A program made the translations under genes and the position numbers. The notes beneath the pieces were generated by a model. It was not told the origin of the DNA. It saw only the letters and a list, made by a program, of their open reading frames with translations, and did no database searches. Positions 7,626 through 13,970 of a DNA stretch of 28,982 bases are shown in pieces. The stretch's first letter is position 1, and each line of letters starts with the position of its first letter. The stretch comes from Mxb001 sp049317345 (GTDB lineage: Bacteria; Actinomycetota; Actinomycetes; S36-B12): assembly GCA_049317345.1 (NCBI GenBank), contig JBMOIL010000008.1:1-28982 (forward strand). The letters run 5' to 3'.

Positions 7626-8780
7626 TTAACGTGCCTTCGGCGCGTAGAACTTGGCGATGATGCGAGCACCTGCGTAGAGGACGAGTACGAACAGGATCAG
7701 CGCAAGAGCTCCGCCCCATGCTCGATCGACGGAGGGCTGAGTGCCCCGGCTGATCTGATCCCAGATGAATGTCGGCAGCGATGCCTGGGAGCCCGCCACC
7801 GGGTTGATGTTGATGTCCTGAGCAAGGAAGGTCACGAGAAGCAGGGGTGCCGTCTCGCCAGCCACACGGGCCACAGCCAGCATCACGCCGGTGATGATGC
7901 CCGAGATCGCCGTCGGGATGACCACTCGCAAGATCACCTTCCACTTCGGCACGCCCAGAGCGAGGGCGCCTTCGCGCAACTCATTGGGCACGATCCGCAG
8001 CATCTCCTCCGTCGTTCGGATGATGACGGGAAGCATCAGGATCGCCAGGGCAAGCCCAGCTGCCAAGCCCGACTGCTGGAGCACCCCCGTCAGGATGAGC
8101 GCGGTGTAGATGAAGAGACCGGCGACGATGGACGGGATGCCGGTCATGACATCAACGAAGAAGCTGATCCAGTAGGAGAGCTTGCCCTTGCCGAACTCCA
8201 CGAGGTACACGGCCGCGAGAACACCGACCGGTACCGCGATGAGGGCGGCAATGCCGACCTGCTCGAGGGTGCCGATGAAGGCGTGGGCGATGCCGCCTCC
8301 CTCGGCTCGGGGGTTCACGTTGCGCATAGTTGACGTGAAGAATTCGATGCTGAACACGCTCAGGCCCTTGAGCACGACGGTGATCAAGATCCACAGCAGC
8401 GGGACGAGCGCGAGGACGAAGGTGGTGTAGATGAGCGTCGTCGCGAGTCGATCCGTGGTGTGACGGCGACCCTCGACGGCCCAGGACGCCACCGTCTGGC
8501 CGATGAGGAAGACGAGGGCAGCAATCACGCCGGGCGCGAACCCGACCACTGTGATCCCGGTGAGCTGCACGATCAGGCCGAGAGCGATGGCGATCGCCGC
8601 AATCGCCCAGGGAGCCCAGCGCGGCAGACGATGTCCCGTCAGGCGCATGGGGTCGTCGCCCCCGGACTTGGTCGCCGGTGCGGAGCCCGGAGGCGGCGGG
8701 GCCTCGGAACTCGGGATGTGCATGTTGGCTTCAGGGGTGCTCACCGGCGCCCCGGAGGTCAAGGAGGACAGATCGGACAT
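7626..8780 (-). CDS. pstA: Phosphate ABC transporter permease PstA, with N-terminal extension
   Basis: This 384-residue inner-membrane permease pairs with PstC. The binding-protein-dependent transport core begins near residue 114 and contains the EAA-type coupling loop LREGALALGVPKWKVILRVV. Before it is an unusual N-terminal part: a Pro/Ser/Ala-rich cytoplasmic stretch of about 50 residues, then two extra hydrophobic segments (about 56-75 and 78-98). PstA of enteric bacteria is near 300 residues, so this extension adds roughly 85-95. The ATG overlaps the pstC stop by one base (TGATG). In-frame ATGs at residues 20 and 45 could give shorter forms. Confidence 0.95.
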   Translation of the reverse strand: MSDLSSLTSGAPVSTPEANMHIPSSEAPPPPGSAPATKSGGDDPMRLTGHRLPRWAPWAIAAIAIALGLIVQLTGITVVGFAPGVIAALVFLIGQTVASWAVEGRRHTTDRLATTLIYTTFVLALVPLLWILITVVLKGLSVFSIEFFTSTMRNVNPRAEGGGIAHAFIGTLEQVGIAALIAVPVGVLAAVYLVEFGKGKLSYWISFFVDVMTGIPSIVAGLFIYTALILTGVLQQSGLAAGLALAILMLPVIIRTTEEMLRIVPNELREGALALGVPKWKVILRVVIPTAISGIITGVMLAVARVAGETAPLLLVTFLAQDININPVAGSQASLPTFIWDQISRGTQPSVDRAWGGALALILFVLVLYAGARIIAKFYAPKAR

Positions 8781-9766
8781 CAGTTCGCTCCCGAGAATTC
8801 CTTGCGCCGGGCGATGACCCAGCGAGCGGTCATGTTGACCACGAGAGTGATGAGGAAGAGGACCAGGCCGCTGGCGATGAGGGCGGACCGGCCTATTTCT
8901 CCGGCCTCACCCCACTTCAGGGCGATGTTGGCGGCGAAGGAGTTGCCACCCGGCTCCGTGATGGCCCAGTTGATCTCAAAGACGGCCGACAGGATGAGAG
9001 CCACGGCGATGGTCTCGCCGAGTGCCCGACCGAGCCCGAGCATCGCCGCGGAGATCATGCCGGGACGCGAGAAGGGGAAGACCGCCATGCGGATCATCTC
9101 CCATCGAGTGGCCCCCAGCGCGAGGGCCGCCTCGACGTGCATGCGTGGCACCTGCACGAAGACCTCGCGCGAGATCGCGGAAACGGTCGGCAGCACCATG
9201 ATGGCAAGGACGAGACCTGCCATGAGAATGCTCTTGGTCCAGATCTCCTGCGAGTTCGCGAAGATCGGGATCCAGCCCAGATAGTCCGTCAACCACTGGG
9301 CGAAGGGGATCACGTAGGGCATGAAGTAGTACAAGCCCCAGAGGCCGAAGATGATCGAGGGGACCGCGGCGAGCAGGTCGACGATGAAGGCCAGTGTGTT
9401 GGCCAGTCGGCGCTCTGCGTAGAAGGCGATGAAGAGCGCGATCCCGTAGCCGATGGGTACCGCGATGAGCATCGCGATGACAGCCGTCCAAAGAGTGCCG
9501 AAGATGAGGACCGCGATCCCGAAGACAGGCGGATTGGCGTCTGGCAGCCACTGCTGCTCGGTGATGAAGTTCGCGGAATCGGCCTGTAGGGAAGGGATCG
9601 CCTTCCACACAAGGAATGCGGCGATGGCCGCCATGATGACGAGGACAAGCAGGCCAGCGCCGGTCGAGAGCCCCAGGAAGGTGCGATCGCCAGGCCGGAC
9701 CGAGGCGCCGTCTATGCCGTCTGGGTCCGCCGGCCGTGCCTCTGGGGATTCGGTGGTTGCCGCCAT
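8780..9766 (-). CDS. pstC: Phosphate ABC transporter permease PstC
   Basis: This 328-residue permease starts with about 30 hydrophilic residues and then six hydrophobic helices. The first is LLVLVIMAAIAAFLVW. FGTLWTAVIAMLIAVPIGYG opens the permease domain, and VEAALALGATRWEMIRMAVF is the EAA loop that contacts PstB. Together with PstA it forms the phosphate channel. AAAGG stands seven bases before the ATG. The gene is separated from pstS by 121 bp that contain a strong hairpin, so PstS can be made in excess over the membrane parts. Confidence 0.95.
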   Translation of the reverse strand: MAATTESPEARPADPDGIDGASVRPGDRTFLGLSTGAGLLVLVIMAAIAAFLVWKAIPSLQADSANFITEQQWLPDANPPVFGIAVLIFGTLWTAVIAMLIAVPIGYGIALFIAFYAERRLANTLAFIVDLLAAVPSIIFGLWGLYYFMPYVIPFAQWLTDYLGWIPIFANSQEIWTKSILMAGLVLAIMVLPTVSAISREVFVQVPRMHVEAALALGATRWEMIRMAVFPFSRPGMISAAMLGLGRALGETIAVALILSAVFEINWAITEPGGNSFAANIALKWGEAGEIGRSALIASGLVLFLITLVVNMTARWVIARRKEFSGAN

Positions 9767-9819
9767 GGGGTGCCTTTCACGGAGTGCCGAATGTGTGAAA
9801 CCAGTGAAGCGTCTCGTGG

Positions 9820-9862
9820 GGGTCTTTCCGTAGGGGCGCGCCGCGCCCCTACGGAAAGACCC
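9820..9862. terminator. Perfect 21-bp inverted repeat between pstS and pstC
   Basis: GGGTCTTTCCGTAGGGGCGCG (9820-9840, 21 bp) is repeated exactly in inverted form at 9842-9862, with one base between. The transcript would fold into a very stable hairpin just after pstS. There is no T-tract, so it may be a partial terminator or a 3' stabiliser of the pstS mRNA. Confidence 0.7.
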
Positions 9863-9887
9863 GGGTCGTGCTGGGCCCTAGGGACTT

Positions 9888-11000
9888 CTAGGAGCTGAGC
9901 GAGTCAACTGCCGTACGTACCTTGGTGAGCAGGTCGCCGGTGATCGGGACGTAGCCGATTCCGGTCAGGCCGCCCTGGCCGGCGTCTGAGGCGGCGTACT
10001 GGAGGAACGCCTTGACCAGGCCCGGATTCTGATCGGCGGGCAAGCCCGTCTGGCACGCGGCCTCGTAGGTCACGAGCACGATGGGGTACTCATTTGCTCC
10101 CGTGGAGGCGTAGTCGATCGTGAGCGCGAGATCGTTGCCCGTGCCGGCAATGGCGGCGTTCGCGATCGTTGAGGCGGCATTGTCGCTGGTGGCTTCGACT
10201 GGGCCGGAGCCGTTGTCGATGAGCGCCGCCTTGGCGGTTGTGGCGTCAAGGACGAAGGAGAGTTCGACGTAGCCGATCGAGTTGGGTGTCGACTCGACGG
10301 ACGCGATCACCTGGTCGGAGCCCTTGGATCCTTGGCCGCCGGGGGCAACCCAGTCCTTGCCGGGCTCGAAGGTCCAGGCGGAGGCCGCGGTCGCGGCGAG
10401 GAACTTGGTGAAGTTGTCCGTCGTGCCGGACGAGTCGGACCGGTGGAATTGCGCGATGGTGGCATCGGGCAGCGTCACGCCGGAGTTGAGAGCCGCGATC
10501 TTCGGGTCATTCCACTTGGTGATGGTGTTGGCGAAGATCCCGGCAAGCACCTCGGGGTTGAGCACGAGAGAGTCGACGCCATCAAGGTTGTAGGCGATCG
10601 CGATAGCGCCACCGACCATGGGGATATTGATGGCAGGTCCGCCGCCGCAGCGCTCATTGGCCGCTGTGAGGGCGTCGCCGGTGATGGCCGAGTCGGTGCC
10701 GGCGAAAGAGATCTGGCTGGCGGTGAACTGCTCCACACCAGCGCCCGAGCCCACGGGCTGATAGTCGATGGTGGAACCGGGGCACGCGGTCTGGTAGGCG
10801 TTGATCCATTCCGCGATGGCGTTGGCCTGCGCGCTGGATCCGGCAACCTTGATGCTTCCGTCGACGCACGTGATATCGCCTGCGGCAGTGGCGCCACCCG
10901 AGGCGCTGGAGTCGCTGCTCGAGCTTCCGCCGCAGGCGGCAAGCACGAGTGCGCTGGAGATAGTGAGTGCCGCAAGAGCGGCAGTGCGGGTGCGAGTCAC
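9888..11000 (-). CDS. pstS: Phosphate-binding lipoprotein PstS
   Basis: This 370-residue periplasmic-side phosphate receptor is anchored by lipid. The signal sequence RTRTAALAALTISSALVLAACGG has a lipobox ending LAAC, followed by a Ser/Gly-rich linker. VAGSSAQANAIAEWI and FAGTDSAI carry backbone and Ser/Asp ligands typical of PstS, and HRSDSSGTTDNFTKFL is the phosphate-binding signature with Arg-Ser-Asp and SGT. GTG at 10998-11000 is preceded by AGGAGG at the right distance and gives a normal signal peptide; longer readings to 11102 lack both. A PHO box lies 90 bp upstream. The C-terminus GYVPITGDLLTKVRTAV is echoed by a fragment of a second, broken copy upstream. Confidence 0.96.
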   Translation of the reverse strand: MTRTRTAALAALTISSALVLAACGGSSSSDSSASGGATAAGDITCVDGSIKVAGSSAQANAIAEWINAYQTACPGSTIDYQPVGSGAGVEQFTASQISFAGTDSAITGDALTAANERCGGGPAINIPMVGGAIAIAYNLDGVDSLVLNPEVLAGIFANTITKWNDPKIAALNSGVTLPDATIAQFHRSDSSGTTDNFTKFLAATAASAWTFEPGKDWVAPGGQGSKGSDQVIASVESTPNSIGYVELSFVLDATTAKAALIDNGSGPVEATSDNAASTIANAAIAGTGNDLALTIDYASTGANEYPIVLVTYEAACQTGLPADQNPGLVKAFLQYAASDAGQGGLTGIGYVPITGDLLTKVRTAVDSLSS

Positions 11001-11016
11001 CCTGGTCCTCCTATGG

Positions 11017-11052
11017 GTCGATGAAGTGACGCAAGAGTCGATGATGTGACGC
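11017..11052 (-). repeat. 20-bp tandem repeat in the pstS leader
   Basis: Plus-strand GTCGATGAAGTGACGC (11017-11032) and GTCGATGATGTGACGC (11037-11052) are direct copies spaced 20 bp apart. They fill nearly the whole region between the likely transcription start and the Shine-Dalgarno. A similar motif, GTCGATGCC, occurs at 11290 and 11326 upstream of the relic pstS. Confidence 0.75.
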
Positions 11053-11056
11053 TGCG

Positions 11057-11062
11057 ACCGTA
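11057..11062 (-). promoter_or_regulatory. -10-like element of pstS
   Basis: Minus-strand TACGGT lies 57 bp before the GTG and about 28 bp from the PHO box. The same hexamer stands at nearly the same distance before the relic pstS start (11337-11342). Confidence 0.4.
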
Positions 11063-11089
11063 AGCAGCCGGAATGACCCATGGGTGGGG

Positions 11090-11111
11090 CCTTTGTGAAC
11101 ACAACATGAAC
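11090..11111 (-). promoter_or_regulatory. PHO box upstream of pstS
   Basis: On the minus strand two adjacent 11-mers, GTTCATGTTGT and GTTCACAAAGG, form the direct repeat recognised by PhoP/RegX3-type regulators of actinomycetes. Position and orientation fit induction of pstSCAB under phosphate starvation. Confidence 0.75.
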
Positions 11112-11461
11112 TCAGCAGGGCGTCGCGAACAATCATTCCGAGAGTGTGACGCTCTGCCTGTCCGCGCGGCGAAGATCGCCGATCAGGATCCGGTCAAAGC
11201 GGCGTAGTCAGACGCGAGCGTGGCCGTCTCCTCCTCATTGAGCGGGATGAATAGCGCGTCGGCCGCGATTCACCCGGGTCCTCCTGTGAGTCGATGCCGT
11301 GACGATGGAAATCCTAGGACTAAATGTCGATGCCGCACCGTACTAAAGGGATTCTTTTAATTCAAGTCTCAATGTTGATGCCTATTCGCGACAACAGGGG
11401 GAGGCACCTGCAGCCTGCCCACGGCTCACGGGAGATGAACTCAGTTGGTTGGGCCGATGAA
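11112..11461. other. Intergenic region between pstS control region and mutT1
   Basis: Besides the relic pstS, this stretch has an AT-rich pocket at about 11310-11385, unlike the surrounding GC-rich DNA. It also holds three GTCGATGCC or GTTGATGCC copies (11290, 11326, 11374) and a CTGAGTTCAT on the minus strand at 11435-11444 that is also found at the pstS PHO box (11106-11115). I see no intact gene. Confidence 0.55.
11183..11345 (-). pseudogene. Relic of a second pstS: start region joined to a C-terminal fragment
   Basis: Two parts remain. The stretch 11265-11304 matches the pstS start region 10992-11031 at 34 of 40 bases, including AGGAGGACC and a GTG followed by CGC two bases after one altered codon. 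Immediately after, in another frame, 11183-11269 encodes 28 residues ending in a stop. They include ADALFIPLNEEE and SDYAALTGS, which resemble the ending of the intact PstS (GYVPITGDLL and AVDSLSS). The GTG frame itself stops after 12 codons. A TACGGT hexamer is placed as in pstS. The simplest reading is a tandem pstS copy that lost its middle. The similarity of the tail is short and judged by eye. Confidence 0.5.
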
Positions 11462-12376
11462 TCAATCCCGGGAGACCGCGTGGCGCTCGACGGCGAGGAC
11501 CGTCGGCTCCTCGCCGTCCTGGGCGAACTGCCGGTGGACGACGAGGAATCCACCCGGTGGGAGCTTGGGGTCGAGGTCGAAGGGCCCTGTGATGCGCATG
11601 CTGGCGATGACTTCAACGAGGGCGGGCAGGAGTGGTCGGTGCGTGCACACGACAAGTGGCCGAGGGTCGAGGAGGAGTTCGCGCATACGTCGCGCCGCCC
11701 GCTTGGGGTGGTCGTCGAAGGACTCCTCGCTCAGTGCTGGCTCGAGGCGCACGTCGGCGTCGAGGGACTTGGCGTATCGGCGCACGGTCTCGACGCAACG
11801 GGAGGCATCGGAGGAGTGGACACGCCCGATGCCGTACGCCGACAGCATCGGCACGAGTTCCTTAGCCTGCGAACGTCCCTTGCCCGAGAGTGGGCGATCC
11901 GCATCCACCTTGCCGTCCCAGTCGGCTCGCTTCATCGCCTGGGTATGCCGCAGCAGGATGAGCGGACTGCTCGGCGGCAGGGCTACCGCCTCACGGGCAA
12001 GATCGGCGTCGCGGGGGTAGGTGAGCCTGGCGGCCGCCTGCTCAGCCGGGAGCCACTCGACCGACTCAACCTCGTCGTCGGGAGCGAAGCCCTCCTCGGA
12101 TCCGACTCTCGCAGCCCAGTAGTCGACCACCTTGGGCAAGCCCAGGGCGACGTACTCCTGGCGCGTTAGTGGAGGCCCGAGGACCGGCACGATGCCTGTC
12201 TCCTCGTCGCACTCGCGTGCAGCCGCCACGACTGGGTGCTCGCCGGGCTCGAGCTTGCCCTTGGGTAGCGACCAGTCAGCCCTCAGCCCGCGACGGATGA
12301 CGGCGATCTCGGGGCCGGTGGGCCCATCTCGTACGACGACCACACCCGCGGCCCGCACGACCTCCGAGTCGGTCAT
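11462..12376 (-). CDS. mutT1: Nudix hydrolase fused to histidine phosphatase (MutT1-like)
   Basis: This 304-residue two-domain protein resembles mycobacterial MutT1. The Nudix box runs from Gly40 to Ile62 and includes GEHPVVAAARECDEETGI, with the expected REx2EExG core that binds divalent metal. The second domain starts near residue 138 with LILLRHT, the RH catalytic motif of the phosphoglycerate mutase-like superfamily, and later has CTHRP with a second His. In mycobacteria the pair converts 8-oxo-dGTP to the monophosphate and also hydrolyses diadenosine polyphosphates. In those bacteria mutT1 also lies near ppk. Minus-strand CAGAAT stands six bases before the ATG, so the mRNA may be leaderless. 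Confidence 0.9.
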   Translation of the reverse strand: MTDSEVVRAAGVVVVRDGPTGPEIAVIRRGLRADWSLPKGKLEPGEHPVVAAARECDEETGIVPVLGPPLTRQEYVALGLPKVVDYWAARVGSEEGFAPDDEVESVEWLPAEQAAARLTYPRDADLAREAVALPPSSPLILLRHTQAMKRADWDGKVDADRPLSGKGRSQAKELVPMLSAYGIGRVHSSDASRCVETVRRYAKSLDADVRLEPALSEESFDDHPKRAARRMRELLLDPRPLVVCTHRPLLPALVEVIASMRITGPFDLDPKLPPGGFLVVHRQFAQDGEEPTVLAVERHAVSRD

Positions 12377-12382
12377 GTCCGG

Positions 12383-12388
12383 ATTCTG
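12383..12388 (-). promoter_or_regulatory. -10-like element of mutT1 (leaderless type)
   Basis: Minus-strand CAGAAT, six bases, ATG. It matches the CAGGAT-N6 arrangement before gpmA and the asparaginase gene. Confidence 0.4.
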
Positions 12389-12442
12389 GCGTACGAAAGT
12401 GAACAGGGTGGCAGGAGTGCCGAATACCTCAGAATTGAGGCC

Positions 12443-13948
12443 CTAGGACGTGCCCGCGCGATGGGCCGCGCGCCTGACCGAGGGCCACAGGTCGAGGAAG
12501 GCTGCGCGATCGGACATTTCGGCGGCCTCTTCGATGGCGAGCAGCCGCCCCAGCGCGAATGCGACCTCCGGGTCGGTGCCGGCGACGAGGTCCCGCAGGG
12601 TCTGCTGTGCCACGTGGGCGTCCTGGTGGTGGCCGAGGTTCTCCGTGACATCGGCGAGGCGCTCCGCAAGGCGAGCCATGTCGTTTCCGAGGACGGGGGC
12701 CACGGCGTCGGCGGAGTAGCGGGCGCGCTTGGCTGTGATGCGAGCCTCGTGCCACACGAGGCTCGGCGTATCGAGTTCCAGGCCCGCGACCCGCCGGTCC
12801 AGTCGCCGGAACGCCTTGGCGACGAGTGGAGGCAGGACCTTGTCGGCGGGCTCGCGGGCGCTCGCGGTGAACGGGGGGCGGCGCACTCCCTCGACGAGCG
12901 ACTCGAGCAGTGCGGCGTAGCGGGGGGAGTCGACGACGGCCCGGACCTCGCCGCTGGCGTCGGCCATGCGCTGGCCGAGCCGGGTGTCGATGACGGCCCG
13001 GGCCCTGGCCGCGTCACTCTCGTCGAGTTCGTTCGCATGCGTGTCGAGACGGTCGAGGAGCACCTCGGTGTCGCGTGCAGCGCCGAGGCCCGAGGCCATC
13101 CACCCGAGTTCGGTCCGCAGGTGCTGTGCCCATGATTCCTCGATCAGGGGCCCGAAGACCTTGAGTCCGCTGCGCAGGCGCCGTGCACTCACGCGCATCT
13201 GGTGTACGGCGTCCGGCAGATCGCGTCGCAGGAGGAGGTCGGCGAGCAGGAGACGACGCACGTGCAGGGCGAGGTAGGCGGACACGACATCGCTGGCGGG
13301 AGCGCTCGACTCCGGCCAGGGGAGCTCCGCGACGTCCGCGGGTACGGCGGCCCGCGGCCCCAGCGCGGCACCCGCCTTGCTCATGGTGCCCGGGACTGCT
13401 CCCGCGGCGAGGAGCGCGTCGGAGACGTGGAGCAGCAGATCGGCATCGGCGGGGTCGGAAAGTGCCTCGGCCTCGATCTCGCGGAAGCGCGTGGCCACGC
13501 GGTCCCCTTCCATGACCGAGACGCTGTCGTCGACGATCTCGATGGCCGCGGCCCCCGCGCGGTCGAAGAGCACTCGAGGGGTCCGCTCGGTCTGGAGCGC
13601 AGCGACCGGCACGAGCGGTGCGGTGCGGGCGAATGCCGTGACCAGGCGGGTGAGGGCGGCCGGCATGGCATCCGAGAGGGGCTCCCGCATTTCGTCGCGC
13701 ACCCCCTCGCCAGCACCCTGCACGGGCAACTTGAGGTGCCAGCCCTCATCCGGGCCCCCGGCGCGGTGGCGCAGCGTGATGCCCCAGCGGAAGAGCCGCA
13801 GGTCTGAGGTGTCGTAGTAGACGTTGGACATCGTGAAGGTCGGTCTCGTCTCCACGCGGGAGACACCGGGCACCTCCGTGAAGTCAGGGAGCGTGAAGAC
13901 ACCGGTGACGCGGAACTTCAGCTCGACCTCGCGATGGGCGGTTGTCAT
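12443..13948 (-). CDS. CYTH-CHAD domain protein
   Basis: This 501-residue protein has an N-terminal CYTH triphosphate-tunnel domain with the EVELKF (ExExK) signature at residues 7-12, followed by strands with paired Arg/Lys/Glu. From about residue 210 comes a helical CHAD domain with conserved basic and His residues, for example AVHQMRVSARRLRSGLKVF and WHEARITAKRARYSADAV. CYTH enzymes cleave triphosphates or inorganic polyphosphate; CHAD domains are known to bind polyphosphate. Its position 22 bp after ppk1 on the same strand supports a role in polyphosphate handling. ATG at 13946-13948 gives the CYTH signature at the normal N-terminus; the reading up to 14131 only adds ppk1 shadow. Confidence 0.88.
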   Translation of the reverse strand: MTTAHREVELKFRVTGVFTLPDFTEVPGVSRVETRPTFTMSNVYYDTSDLRLFRWGITLRHRAGGPDEGWHLKLPVQGAGEGVRDEMREPLSDAMPAALTRLVTAFARTAPLVPVAALQTERTPRVLFDRAGAAAIEIVDDSVSVMEGDRVATRFREIEAEALSDPADADLLLHVSDALLAAGAVPGTMSKAGAALGPRAAVPADVAELPWPESSAPASDVVSAYLALHVRRLLLADLLLRRDLPDAVHQMRVSARRLRSGLKVFGPLIEESWAQHLRTELGWMASGLGAARDTEVLLDRLDTHANELDESDAARARAVIDTRLGQRMADASGEVRAVVDSPRYAALLESLVEGVRRPPFTASAREPADKVLPPLVAKAFRRLDRRVAGLELDTPSLVWHEARITAKRARYSADAVAPVLGNDMARLAERLADVTENLGHHQDAHVAQQTLRDLVAGTDPEVAFALGRLLAIEEAAEMSDRAAFLDLWPSVRRAAHRAGTS

Positions 13949-13970
13949 GAGCCTGCCCCCGGGGCGGTAC

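Noticed and set aside
8678..9589. A 303-residue plus-strand frame opposite pstC
   Set aside because: Its composition (Asp/Glu/His/Arg-rich) is that of a mirror frame of a membrane protein; pstC is well supported.
12394..12404. A PHO-box-like GTTCACTTTCG before mutT1 on the minus strand
   Set aside because: It is a single 11-bp unit without a partner, and one 6-mer match is expected often at this scale.
12427..12440. Small hairpin CCTCA-GAAT-TGAGG after the CYTH-CHAD gene as a terminator
   Set aside because: The stem is only 5 bp with no T-tract; too weak to call.
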